Positions 51,296-59,528 of a DNA stretch of 64,000 nucleotides are shown in pieces. Under the pieces are notes generated by a model. It was not told the origin of the DNA, searched no databases, and saw only the letters and a list, made by a program, of their open reading frames with translations. This stretch comes from Novosphingobium lentum NBRC 107847. Its GTDB lineage: Bacteria > Pseudomonadota > Alphaproteobacteria > Sphingomonadales > Sphingomonadaceae. The stretch covers positions 154,265 to 218,264 of the forward strand of contig NZ_BCTW01000006.1 in NCBI RefSeq assembly GCF_001590965.1. The letters are read 5' to 3'. The position numbers and the translations under genes are program-made. Every line of letters begins with the position of its first letter. The stretch's first letter is position 1.

Positions 51296-52282
51296 ATGAA
51301 GGCATCGCGTTTTCTGGCGTTCACGGCCGCATTGGCCGTCGCGTCCGCCACCGTCACTGTCGTCGGCGCCAAGGCCGTCCGGCAGCCGGTGTTCAACGCC
51401 AAGGCGGACGTTGCCGCGATCAAGCAGGTCGAGGAAATTCTGGCGACCGAAATCGACATCGACAAAGTGATGCCGCTGTATGCCGATAACGCGGTGGTAC
51501 TCGACCTGTTCTCGCCCGGGATCTTCCAGGGCAAGGCGCAGATCCGCGCCGGGTTTGCCCCGCAGCTCGCCGCGATCAAGTCGATTGCCAAGACCACGCC
51601 CGAAATGACCGTGGCGACCAACGGCCGGTTCGGCTGCGCGGCCAGCCAGATCGCCTACCAGACGGTGATGAAGGATGGCACCACGTTCGCCATGAACGTG
51701 CGCGTGCTCGATGCGCTGAAGAAGGTCGATGGCAAGTGGCTGGTGGTGCAGCAGCACCTGTCGTTCCCGGTCGATCCCGCCACGCTGACGGCGCAGACCA
51801 GCGCCCCGATCCAGCCGCGTACGCTGGCCTGGTCGGCGCACCCGCTCGCCCCTGTCTCGACCACCCCTGCCAACGGCAAGGCGCAGATCAGGGAATGGAT
51901 GGATGTCGGCGGCGCGTCGGTCGGGCTGGAAAAGCTGATGAACTACTACGGGCCGGGCGACGACACGCTGCTGTACGACGCGTTCAGTCCGAAGGCGTTG
52001 ATCGGCAAGCAGGAAATTGCGGATTTCTACGGGCCGATCATGGGCAGCTACAACGGCATCAGCCTGACGATGCCGCTGTTCGCGGTCGATTCCGATGGGT
52101 CGTTCGGGGTGCAGATCGATACCCAGCACCTGACGCTGAACATGAAGGACGGCACCAAGCGCAACGTCGCGCTGCGCCAGAGCGACTGCATGCGCCGCGT
52201 CGGCGGCAAGTGGTACAGCTTCATGGAAATGGTTTCGTACCCCGCCGATGCGAAGACAATGAAGGCACAAATGGCCTACTGA
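51296..52282 (+). CDS. Exported protein with two SnoaL/NTF2-like domains
   Basis: 328 residues. MKASRFLAFTAALAVASATV is a Sec signal peptide (cleavage probable near VVGA-KA), so the protein is periplasmic or secreted. Two NTF2-like units follow: about 38-160 (VEEILATEIDIDKVMPLYAD to VDGKWLVVQQHLSFPVD) and about 195-320 (LEKLMNYYGPGDDTLLYDAF to GGKWYSFMEMVSYPAD). A periplasmic SnoaL protein is unusual, since most are cytoplasmic. It is last in the kinase-SDR-SnoaL operon and is followed by a terminator. Confidence 0.82.
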   Translation: MKASRFLAFTAALAVASATVTVVGAKAVRQPVFNAKADVAAIKQVEEILATEIDIDKVMPLYADNAVVLDLFSPGIFQGKAQIRAGFAPQLAAIKSIAKTTPEMTVATNGRFGCAASQIAYQTVMKDGTTFAMNVRVLDALKKVDGKWLVVQQHLSFPVDPATLTAQTSAPIQPRTLAWSAHPLAPVSTTPANGKAQIREWMDVGGASVGLEKLMNYYGPGDDTLLYDAFSPKALIGKQEIADFYGPIMGSYNGISLTMPLFAVDSDGSFGVQIDTQHLTLNMKDGTKRNVALRQSDCMRRVGGKWYSFMEMVSYPADAKTMKAQMAY

Positions 52283-52309
52283 TTGCGATACCAACTGGAC
52301 GAAACCGAG

Positions 52310-52337
52310 GGGGTCGCCGAAAGGCGGCCCCTTTTTT
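52310..52337 (+). terminator. Intrinsic terminator of the kinase-SDR-SnoaL operon
   Basis: GGGGTCGCC and GGCGGCCCC (52310-52331) pair around GAAA and are followed by TTTTTT, 28 bp after the stop. Confidence 0.9.
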
Positions 52338-52352
52338 GTGCGGGTACGCTGC

Positions 52353-52421
52353 GCCCCCGCGCAGGTGGGGGCCTTGGGCGGGGGTAGCGCTTCGCGGCCT
52401 GAGGCCCCCGCCTTCGCGGGG
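52353..52421. repeat. Pair of variant dispersed palindromes
   Basis: A degenerate copy (GCCCCCGCGCAGGTGGGGGC) near 52352-52371 and GCCCCCGCCTTCGCGGGG at 52404-52421. They lie between the two facing terminators of convergent genes. Confidence 0.6.
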
Positions 52422-52476
52422 ACGCAAAGCAAACAAGGCAGGAATGCCGCGCGGCGTTGCCTGCCAATTGCGCGCA

Positions 52477-52511
52477 CAAAAAAACGGCGGCCGCACCAGG
52501 CGACCGCCGTT
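52477..52511 (-). terminator. Intrinsic terminator of the TonB-receptor gene
   Basis: On the minus strand AACGGCGGTCGC (52511-52500) pairs with GCGGCCGCCGTT (52494-52483), with one mismatch, followed by T residues (52482 down), 21 bp after the receptor stop. Confidence 0.85.
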
Positions 52512-52531
52512 CGATTTCGTCAGATCTCAGA

Positions 52532-55075
52532 TCAGAAGCTGTACTTCACCGTCGCGCCATAAGTGCGCGGCGCGCCCTGGTACTGCACCGTGGCGCCAAG
52601 CCCGGTGTAGCTGTTGAACACGTTGGTGAAGTTGGCCTTGTTGGCCACGTTCTTGCCCCACACCGTCACTTCGATGGCGGGATCCTTGAACGTGTAGGTC
52701 GCCTGCAGGTTGAGCAGGCCGTAGGCACGGACGCGCGAGGCTTCGTTGGCGATCGCCACGGCAGCGGCCTGCGCCGGGTTGCCCGTGGTGAAGAAGTCGT
52801 AGTAGCGCGACGAGATGTACGAATAATCGCCGTGCAGCTTCAACTCACCCGAACCCACGTCGAGCGTCTGGGTCAGCGAAACGTTGGCGGTCCACTTCGG
52901 CGCCTGGGTGATGGGTTCACCCGAGCGATCGACCACGACCGTAGCGGCACCAACGATCTGGCTCTCGAACCGGCTGCCGGCCGCATACTTGGCATGCAGG
53001 TAGGCGACGCTGGTGCCCACTTCCATGCCGGTCCACGGCACGACCGTACCTTCGAATTCAAAGCCGTAAGTGCGGGCCTTGCCGGCGTTGGTGACGAACT
53101 GCGTCAGGCGGGTTGTGTTGGTCGAATCGACGAAGGTCGCGTTGATGATGCGCTGAACATTGTTCTGCCACGCATGGAACACGGCCAGGTTGGTCCGCAG
53201 GTGACGATCGAAGAATTCACCCTTGAAGCCCGCTTCCACGTCGCGAACCGATTCAGGCTTGAACGAGCTTGAATACGGCGGCGGCACCGGACGCGCGTTG
53301 AACCCGCCCGAGTTGGAGGCGCCGCTGGTCTTGGCGTAAAGGAACACATCCGGCGAGATCTTGAAGTCGACACCGGCGGTCCATGCAGGATAGCGGAAGC
53401 TGGCGGATTCGGCGTTGTGACAGCCGCTGTTGGGTTGCGCCAGGCCCGTGGGGGTGGGCTTGCCGGCGTTGGGACCCGCCTGACAGGTGAAGGGCTGACC
53501 CGGCCTGGGAAGGAACGGGGTGGTGCCCTGACGATCGATCTGGCGGGTATCCCACGTATAGCGGATGCCGCCGGTGAGACGGACGGTATCGGTGACGTTG
53601 TAGTAGAGCTGCGCGAACAGACCTTTCGACGTCGAGACGAACGACGCAAACGTGTTGTCGCCACCGGTTGCAATCGGAGTGTTGAAGAAAATCGCCGACT
53701 TCGAATTTTCGTCGCCCGCTTCACGGAAGTAGATGCCACCGAAGATATACTGCAGATTGCCGGTCTTGCCCGACACCTGCAGTTCTTCGCTGAACTGGTG
53801 CTGGCGATAGATGCTGAGGAATGCGCCCACGCCGGTGCCGGTACCTGACAGATCGAGGTTGTCGAGCGTGTTGGAGTGGCGATAGCCGGTGATCGACTTG
53901 ACCGTCACGTCGCCCAGATCGACCGCAAGGTTGCCGGTCAGCGAGTAGGCTTCATTGAAGTTGAAGCTGTTGTCGAGGGCGGGAACGCCGGTGCGCGGCG
54001 AACCATAGCTCGTGCGCCAGTCTTGCGACAGCAGTGTAGCCTTCTGGGCATCCGTGGCGAATTCGGGGTTCAGGTACTGGGTGACCGGACCCAGCGGACC
54101 TTGCGAGAAGTTCGCAAAGGTTCCGGCGAGCAGTCCGCCCAGTGCCGGAATCGGGGTGCTGCCCGGCAGAGCGCCCGAGCGTACGGCCTGCGAAATGCCA
54201 TAGAACGAAGCCAGCGGACCGGCCGGGTTGATCGCTGACACGGCCGTCGGGTTACCGCTGTCGCGATAGTGCGTGTAGTCACCAACCACGTTCAGCGTGA
54301 GCGGGATCGACGAAGGTGCCCACTTCAGCGCGCCACGACCGTAGTATTCGCCCTTGATCGCGCCGTTGGGGGTGGCTTCGAACGGGTTGGGGTAATACCC
54401 GTCGCGCTTGTTGTAGCGACCGGCGAAACGCACGGCCAGTTCATCGCCCAGCGGCACGTTGACCACGCCTTCGGTGACGACCTGCGAATAGTTGCCGAAG
54501 CCGACCTTCATGTAGCCTTCGGTCGTGTTGAGCTTGGGCTGCGTCGTGGTCAGGTTGAGCGCGCCGCCGGTCGTGTTGCGACCGAACAGGGTGCCCTGCG
54601 GGCCGCGCAGGACTTCGGCCGAGGCCGGATCGAGGAAGCCGAGGTTGCCGACGATCGGACGACCGACATAAACGCCGTCGATGTAGATGCCGACAGCGGC
54701 GTCGGAAAACGAGTTCGGGCTGTTCTGGGCCTGACCACGAATGGCGAGATAAACGATCGAAGCAGGGCCGGTGCCGCCGGTGCCGATCGAAAGGCTCGGT
54801 GCGGTGCGCATCAGGTCGGTGACCTGCGTGACCTGGCGTTGCTCCAGAGTCGCCGCCGACAGTGCGGTCACGGCGACGGGAACGACCTGAAGGTTTTCCC
54901 CGGTGCGGCGTGCGGTCACGACGATGTCGGCAAGGCCGCTCTCAGGTGCGCTGCTGGCAGCATCCTGCGCGGCCTGCGTTGCAGCCTGGGCGTGCGCGGT
55001 ACCGGTGATTGCAAGCGCTGCAACAGGTGCAACGGTCGCAAGCAAAATCCGATTATATGTAGAAATCCTCATCAT
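52532..55075 (-). CDS. TonB-dependent outer-membrane receptor
   Basis: 847 residues. The start MMRISTYNRILLATVAPVAA is a signal peptide. A TonB-box-like segment (DIVVTARRTGENLQ, about 50-63), the plug domain (LRGPQGTLFGRNTTGGALNL) and a 22-strand barrel ending in Phe (TVKYSF) are clear. It imports a hydrophobic or large substrate using TonB energy and is the only transport gene in the island, so it is the likely uptake route for the catabolised compound. ATG 55075 follows GGGAGG. No extra N-terminal signalling domain is seen. Confidence 0.95.
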   Translation of the reverse strand: MMRISTYNRILLATVAPVAALAITGTAHAQAATQAAQDAASSAPESGLADIVVTARRTGENLQVVPVAVTALSAATLEQRQVTQVTDLMRTAPSLSIGTGGTGPASIVYLAIRGQAQNSPNSFSDAAVGIYIDGVYVGRPIVGNLGFLDPASAEVLRGPQGTLFGRNTTGGALNLTTTQPKLNTTEGYMKVGFGNYSQVVTEGVVNVPLGDELAVRFAGRYNKRDGYYPNPFEATPNGAIKGEYYGRGALKWAPSSIPLTLNVVGDYTHYRDSGNPTAVSAINPAGPLASFYGISQAVRSGALPGSTPIPALGGLLAGTFANFSQGPLGPVTQYLNPEFATDAQKATLLSQDWRTSYGSPRTGVPALDNSFNFNEAYSLTGNLAVDLGDVTVKSITGYRHSNTLDNLDLSGTGTGVGAFLSIYRQHQFSEELQVSGKTGNLQYIFGGIYFREAGDENSKSAIFFNTPIATGGDNTFASFVSTSKGLFAQLYYNVTDTVRLTGGIRYTWDTRQIDRQGTTPFLPRPGQPFTCQAGPNAGKPTPTGLAQPNSGCHNAESASFRYPAWTAGVDFKISPDVFLYAKTSGASNSGGFNARPVPPPYSSSFKPESVRDVEAGFKGEFFDRHLRTNLAVFHAWQNNVQRIINATFVDSTNTTRLTQFVTNAGKARTYGFEFEGTVVPWTGMEVGTSVAYLHAKYAAGSRFESQIVGAATVVVDRSGEPITQAPKWTANVSLTQTLDVGSGELKLHGDYSYISSRYYDFFTTGNPAQAAAVAIANEASRVRAYGLLNLQATYTFKDPAIEVTVWGKNVANKANFTNVFNSYTGLGATVQYQGAPRTYGATVKYSF

Positions 55076-55612
55076 CGTAATCCTCCCATCATTTGCGCGG
55101 GCATTGGTGTGCCCGGCCATTTTTTTGCGGTTACCGACCGACGTCCTTAAACGGACGTACTGCGTCGGCGCGCGCGCCAGATCCAAGCGATTCCGGAGTG
55201 TCTATTAACGTCAGCCTGCAAATTGGAGCAGCCTGAACTCTGTAGAGATCCTGCCATAGAAAGTCGCGAAACAGCAATTTCGTCCTGCAATTCGCCGCGT
55301 GTTGCGCGGCCCGCGAAATCATCAACGAAATGCCGCACTAAGGCCAAAACACTGCAAACACAGGCCAACCGCGCCATCCCCCTGGCAGATATTCCGATGT
55401 GTGCATGGTTTGTATTTGGTGGTCTCCGGTATCACTGCACCGGGGTCTGCCATGCGTCCGGCCAGCACCCTCCTGCCAGAAGATAGGGGGTATCCGATGC
55501 GGTTTTTCGCCAGCGACCAGCCGACGCCGCGCCGGGCCTGCAGGCTTGGCAGCGAGACAGGTATCCGGCACGGGTGCCCGCCGTTCGCACGCAGTCATGA
55601 GGAGATGGATCA
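55076..55612. other. Divergent spacer between the receptor and the CMD-fold gene
   Basis: This 537-bp region carries both promoters. The only clear structure is ACGTCC-ttaaac-GGACGT at 55141-55158, 66 bp before the receptor start, a candidate operator. The stretch 55200-55450 is less GC-rich than average. No coding region is convincing; several short open frames lack ribosome binding sites. Confidence 0.6.
55141..55158. promoter_or_regulatory. Inverted repeat upstream of the TonB-receptor gene
   Basis: Perfect 6-bp arms ACGTCC and GGACGT around TTAAAC, 66 bp before the receptor start. It could bind a regulator or be part of the promoter. Confidence 0.4.
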
Positions 55613-55996
55613 ATGACCGACAAATGGGCCAAGGGTATCGAAGTGTTCGACGCCGTTTACGGCAAAGGTTCGTCCGCGATGGTCGAGGCCGCGCCGCGCT
55701 CGCCTTACCTCGACGAGACGGTCGAGCACCTGTTCGGCGACATCTGGGCATCGAGCGCGCTGTCGATCCGCGACAAGCGCCTGATGGTGATCGGCGCAAC
55801 GACGATGCTGGGCCGCGCCGACCTGCTCGAAATCCAGATCGCCGGCGCGATCGTCAATGGCGAGATCACCGACGAACAGTTCGAAGAGATGAAGATGCTG
55901 ATGCTGTTCTATGCGGGCGCCGGCAACACCACCGCGCTGGTTCGCGGCATCGACGCGGCGCGCAAGCGCGCAGCGGAAATTCAGGCCGCCGGCTGA
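55613..55996 (+). CDS. Carboxymuconolactone-decarboxylase-fold protein without Cys or His
   Basis: 127 residues of the AhpD/CMD helical fold: KWAKGIEVFDAVYGKGSSAM, ALSIRDKRLMVIGATTMLGR, and ITDEQFEEMKMLMLFYAGAG. In gamma-carboxymuconolactone decarboxylases the last segment contains a catalytic His, and AhpD types have CxxC. This protein has no Cys and no His at all. It may therefore be a non-enzymatic or repurposed member. It follows GGAG at 55602. Confidence 0.82.
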   Translation: MTDKWAKGIEVFDAVYGKGSSAMVEAAPRSPYLDETVEHLFGDIWASSALSIRDKRLMVIGATTMLGRADLLEIQIAGAIVNGEITDEQFEEMKMLMLFYAGAGNTTALVRGIDAARKRAAEIQAAG

Positions 55997-56010
55997 CGCC
56001 GCCAAGCGGG

Positions 56011-56040
56011 CCGGGGCACGATGTTGCGCCCCGGTTCGTT
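56011..56040. terminator. Shared stem-loop between convergent genes
   Basis: CCGGGGC (56011-56017) pairs with GCCCCGG (56028-56034) and is followed by TTCGTTT. It lies between the ends of the CMD-fold gene (55996) and the SnoaL gene (56061). Confidence 0.55.
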
Positions 56041-56060
56041 TGCCTGGCGTTCCACCATGC

Positions 56061-56480
56061 TCAGCCGGGCGCCATCCGGCTTGCGTCGAAGCCCGGCGTC
56101 TGCGCGCTGTCGATATATTCCTCGATCCGCGAAATCCGGTCGCCGTCGAGCGTGAACACGATCAGCGCGGGCAAGCCGGACAGGCGGAAGCCATCGGGAC
56201 CTGCGGCATCGACGCGATGCTGCTGCACCCAGCCTGCCGGGGTCGGCAACCGGCGCACGTCGCGGAAATGCACCTGCACGCTGGTGAAGTACGACCCGAA
56301 AAACGCCAGCGCCTGCGCGCGGTCGAGCGTGGCATCGGTGAAATTGTACCAGACCTGGAAATCGGGGGTGAACAGGCGATCGAGCGTGGCCATGTCGCCG
56401 CCCGCAATCGCCGCGGCAAAGCGATCGGCGATGGCGTCGATGCGCGCCACGTCGGTTCCGGCGGTGCCTGGTGCGGTCAT
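56061..56480 (-). CDS. SnoaL/NTF2-fold protein
   Basis: 139 residues: IDAIADRFAAAIAGGDMATL, LFTPDFQVWYNFTDATLDRA, and ISRIEEYIDSAQTPGF are typical of the SnoaL/DUF4440-like steroid-isomerase fold. It shares the VWYNF segment with the divergent SnoaL protein at 56641, so the two are distantly related. It is a single gene. Probably an isomerase, dehydratase or hydrolase; substrate unknown. Confidence 0.83.
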   Translation of the reverse strand: MTAPGTAGTDVARIDAIADRFAAAIAGGDMATLDRLFTPDFQVWYNFTDATLDRAQALAFFGSYFTSVQVHFRDVRRLPTPAGWVQQHRVDAAGPDGFRLSGLPALIVFTLDGDRISRIEEYIDSAQTPGFDASRMAPG

Positions 56481-56562
56481 TCCGGCCTGTCCTCCAACCT
56501 CGTCACGCCGCGTGGCGGGCGCAATTCAGGGTTCTGTTCCACCGGCAACGGTGCGCCGGGAG

Positions 56563-56580
56563 ACCTGCCCGGTGGCAGGT
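56563..56580 (+). promoter_or_regulatory. Perfect inverted repeat before the 56641 gene
   Basis: ACCTGCCCGGTGGCAGGT has perfect 7-bp arms around CGGT, 60 bp before the start at 56641. Its half-site matches those near 34144 and 58625. Confidence 0.45.
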
Positions 56581-56640
56581 GCCGTGCGCGCCCCCCCGGT
56601 GAATTCGGGGCGCGACAAGCAGGCAATGGGGAGATGACGT

Positions 56641-57042
56641 GTGGCGGTCGATCGTGAAGAGGCCCTGCGCCTGGGCCAGTTCTGGGCTACCGTTTCCGAA
56701 GAGCACGACACCGACAAGTTCCAGACCGTGCTGCACGACGATTTCGTGATGTGGTACAACTTCGATCCGCAGGATCGCACCCGCGCCGAATTCATCGAAA
56801 CGCTGAAATCCGCGCACGCGATGTTCCATGACCAGAAGAACGAGGACGCGCGGATCACCGTGACGGACGACGGGTTTGTCCTGCAGGCCACGATGACCGG
56901 GATACTCGACGGCACCGCGATCCGATCGCCCTATTGCTTCGTCGCGCGGATCAAGGACGGGTTGATCATCCGGGGCGACGAATATTTCGATACAGCGCAA
57001 CTGACCAAGAAGGCCGGCCGCCCGGGCGAAGGCATGGTCTGA
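56641..57042 (+). CDS. SnoaL/NTF2-fold protein
   Basis: 133 residues with start GTG after GGGGAG. It contains EEHDTDKFQTVLHDDFVMWY, MFHDQKNEDARITVTDDGFV and ISPYCFVARIKDGLI-like strands typical of the NTF2 cone. Related to the divergent protein at 56061. Asp/His residues in the cavity are consistent with an isomerase or dehydratase. It lies upstream of the long Rieske-SDR-kinase gene run, separated by a 219-bp spacer with a tandem repeat. Confidence 0.82.
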   Translation: MAVDREEALRLGQFWATVSEEHDTDKFQTVLHDDFVMWYNFDPQDRTRAEFIETLKSAHAMFHDQKNEDARITVTDDGFVLQATMTGILDGTAIRSPYCFVARIKDGLIIRGDEYFDTAQLTKKAGRPGEGMV

Positions 57043-57081
57043 CGCCGCGTTTCGCAGCGATCGCCTGTTGCGACTGCTCGC

Positions 57082-57133
57082 CTGTTAGACTGGGCTGTTA
57101 GACTGGGCTGTTAGACTGGGCTGTTAGACTGGG
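57082..57133 (+). repeat. Four exact 13-bp tandem repeats
   Basis: CTGTTAGACTGGG is repeated exactly four times head to tail (57082-57133), about 130 bp before the Rieske gene start. No coding frame crosses it. A change in copy number would alter promoter spacing. Confidence 0.95.
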
Positions 57134-57261
57134 CGTCAACGCTGAAGGTTGGGAAAAGCCCGACGGACGCCTTATAGGTTCGGGCATAAGAACGGGACTG
57201 GCCTGTATCGCGCATCCCGCACCGGGCGCGCCGTGCCGGCGACGAGTCGAGGAGAGACATC

Positions 57262-58539
57262 TTGGGAATGGAAAAGCCGGTCCTTCGGCCGTTCGATCTT
57301 GGCACGGGCCCGCTCATGCCGGACGCGTTCATCATGGAAACCGGCAAGGTCGATCTTTCGGTCTACACGTCGCAGGAACGGTTCGAGGCGGAGCGCGAGA
57401 TTTTCGGCCGGGTGTGGCTGAACATCGCGGAATCCTCGGAAATTCCCAACGCGGGCGACTGGATCGTGCGCGACGTGAAAGTGCGCTCGTCCTCGATCAT
57501 CCTGGTGCGCGGCAAGGACATGGTGATCCGCGCGTTCCACAACATCTGCGCGCATCGCGGCATGAAGCTGGTGTGGGACGACAAAGGGCGTGGCGGCAAG
57601 TTTTCGTGCCCGTACCACGCGTGGATGTTCGATTCGGTCGGCGCCCTGCTCCACATTCCCGACGAGGGCTGCTTCCCGCACGTCGACAAGCAGGCCAGCG
57701 GCCTCACCCCGGTGCGGTGCGACACCTGGGAAGGCATGATCTTCGTCAACCTCGACATGCAGGGCACGCAGTCGCTGGCCGACTATCTCGGACCGGTGAC
57801 CGAACGCCTCAAGGGCGTTCCGTTCGCCAGCTATCCTTACACCGCGCGCGTCGGCTCGCTGATCAATGCCAACTGGAAGCTGGCGATCGAGGCGCAGTGC
57901 GAGGCGTACCACGTGCGCGCGCTGCATGCGCGCACCGTTTCCAAGATGCTGTCGTCGACGGACAATCCGTTCGTCCATCCGCTGCACACCGAATTTCTCG
58001 GCGCGCACCGCATGAACTCGGTCCCGCGCAATCCGGACTACGAACTGTCGCCCGAAAAGCTTGTGCAGGCGTTTTCGTTCATGAATGCCCAGCAGATGGT
58101 GATCGCGGACACCGGCGCGCAGGACAAGCCGGAGGAGACTTTCGCCGGGCATTCCGACGTCAATCCGATCCGGTCGAACCTGTGGGGCAACGACCAGTAC
58201 GTGCTGTACCCGCACTTCATCTTCCACCTGTCGCTGGGCGGCTGGTGGCTGCACCGGTTCTGGCCGATCGCTTCCGACAAGTGCTATTGGGAGGCGGTCT
58301 ACCACTTCGAGCAGCCGCAATCCTTGCGCAACCAGTTCGCGGTGCAGTATTCGCTCGCGCTCAACCGCGACACGCTGATGGAAGACAACCTCGCGCTGGT
58401 CCAGCAGCAGGAAGTCATGGAAAGCGGCGCGAAGAAGATCGTGCAGTTCGGCGAACAGGAAGCGCTGTGCAAGCACCTTGCCGCCGTGTCCGAAGCCGCC
58501 GCGAACGACGCGCAGGCGCTGCGGATCGCCGCCGAATAG
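57262..58539 (+). CDS. Rieske ring-hydroxylating oxygenase, alpha subunit (complete)
   Basis: 425 residues. The Rieske site is C96-x-H98-x17-C116-x2-H119 (NICAHRG and SCPYHAW), and the mononuclear-iron motif is E214-x2-H217-x4-H222 in AIEAQCEAYHVRALH. Both centres are on one chain, unlike the pair at 36358-38427. It would hydroxylate or demethylate a substrate with an unlinked ferredoxin/reductase, none of which is in the window. TTG 57262 follows GAGGAGAG; ATG 57268 is an alternative start. Confidence 0.92.
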   Translation: MGMEKPVLRPFDLGTGPLMPDAFIMETGKVDLSVYTSQERFEAEREIFGRVWLNIAESSEIPNAGDWIVRDVKVRSSSIILVRGKDMVIRAFHNICAHRGMKLVWDDKGRGGKFSCPYHAWMFDSVGALLHIPDEGCFPHVDKQASGLTPVRCDTWEGMIFVNLDMQGTQSLADYLGPVTERLKGVPFASYPYTARVGSLINANWKLAIEAQCEAYHVRALHARTVSKMLSSTDNPFVHPLHTEFLGAHRMNSVPRNPDYELSPEKLVQAFSFMNAQQMVIADTGAQDKPEETFAGHSDVNPIRSNLWGNDQYVLYPHFIFHLSLGGWWLHRFWPIASDKCYWEAVYHFEQPQSLRNQFAVQYSLALNRDTLMEDNLALVQQQEVMESGAKKIVQFGEQEALCKHLAAVSEAAANDAQALRIAAE

Positions 58540-58619
58540 GCCGCGCCCGGCCCCGCCCCGGCATCGCGTGGGGCTGTGGAGCGAGTGCCGGTTATTTCAA
58601 CATGCCACACCAAGGATAG

Positions 58620-58651
58620 GCGTGCCTGCCCTCGCGACGCGGCAGGCACGC
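58620..58651 (+). promoter_or_regulatory. Perfect 11-bp inverted repeat before the SDR gene
   Basis: GCGTGCCTGCC (58620-58630) and GGCAGGCACGC (58641-58651) enclose a 10-nt loop, 40 bp before the start at 58692. It contains the CCTGCC/GGCAGG half-sites seen elsewhere in the island. It could be an operator or an RNA hairpin that uncouples the SDR from the Rieske gene. Confidence 0.5.
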
Positions 58652-58691
58652 TGGCATCGGCAGTAGGCAAACTGCGGGCGGGGATGACGGA

Positions 58692-59501
58692 ATGGACCTG
58701 GGGATCGCAGGAAAACGCGCGCTGGTGACCGGCAGCACATCGGGCATCGGTGCCGCGACGGCCAGGATGCTGGCCGCCGAAGGGGTGCGCGTGATCGTCA
58801 ACGGCCGCAATGCCGACCGGGCCGAGGCAGTGCGCGCCGGGATCGAGGCGGCTGGCGGCACGGCAGCGGTCGCGCTGGGCGATCTGGCCACCGACGATGG
58901 CGCCGATGCGGTGATGCGCGCCGCGCTGGGCGCGTTCGGCGGGATCGACATCCTCATCAACAATCTGGGCCAGTACGAACCGTTCGCGCCGGTGTGGACC
59001 GACGCCACGCCCGCGCAATGGGCCGCGACATACGAAGCCAACGTGATCGCCGCCGTGCGCACGATCCGCGCCAGCGTGGACGGCATGAAGGCCGCCGGCT
59101 GGGGCCGGATCATCAATATCGCGAGCGGCGCCTACACCGAACCGCCACCCGAATTCCCGACTTATGGCCCGTCGAAAGCCGCGCTGGTCAATCTGTCGGT
59201 CGGGCTGGCCAAGTCGCTCGCCGATACCGGGATCACGGTCAACACGGTCAGCCCGGGCAACGTCCTGACCGAGGCGCTGAAGTCCAACCTGCCGATCATC
59301 GGCCAGGCCAACGGCTGGGAAGAAACCGGTATCGACGCGCTCGAGCGGCGCTTTGCCAAACAGTGGCGAAGCCTGGTCAGCCGCACCGGCCGGGTCGAGG
59401 AAATCGCCGCGGTGATCTGCTTCGTGGCGAGCGCGCATGCCTCGTACATCACCGGCACCAACTACCGCGTCGATGGCGGCTCGCACGCGACACTCAACTG
59501 A
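58692..59501 (+). CDS. SDR dehydrogenase
   Basis: 269 residues with TGSTSGIG, NNLG, Ser in NIASGAYT and YGPSK: complete catalytic set. The long C-terminal part (after about 190) is extended compared with the shortest SDRs and may form a substrate lid. It is the second gene after the Rieske oxygenase and could oxidise the hydroxyl the oxygenase makes. Spacing to the next SDR is 27 bp. Confidence 0.9.
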   Translation: MDLGIAGKRALVTGSTSGIGAATARMLAAEGVRVIVNGRNADRAEAVRAGIEAAGGTAAVALGDLATDDGADAVMRAALGAFGGIDILINNLGQYEPFAPVWTDATPAQWAATYEANVIAAVRTIRASVDGMKAAGWGRIINIASGAYTEPPPEFPTYGPSKAALVNLSVGLAKSLADTGITVNTVSPGNVLTEALKSNLPIIGQANGWEETGIDALERRFAKQWRSLVSRTGRVEEIAAVICFVASAHASYITGTNYRVDGGSHATLN

Positions 59502-59528
59502 ACACGAAGCGCACCTGAAGGGATCACC

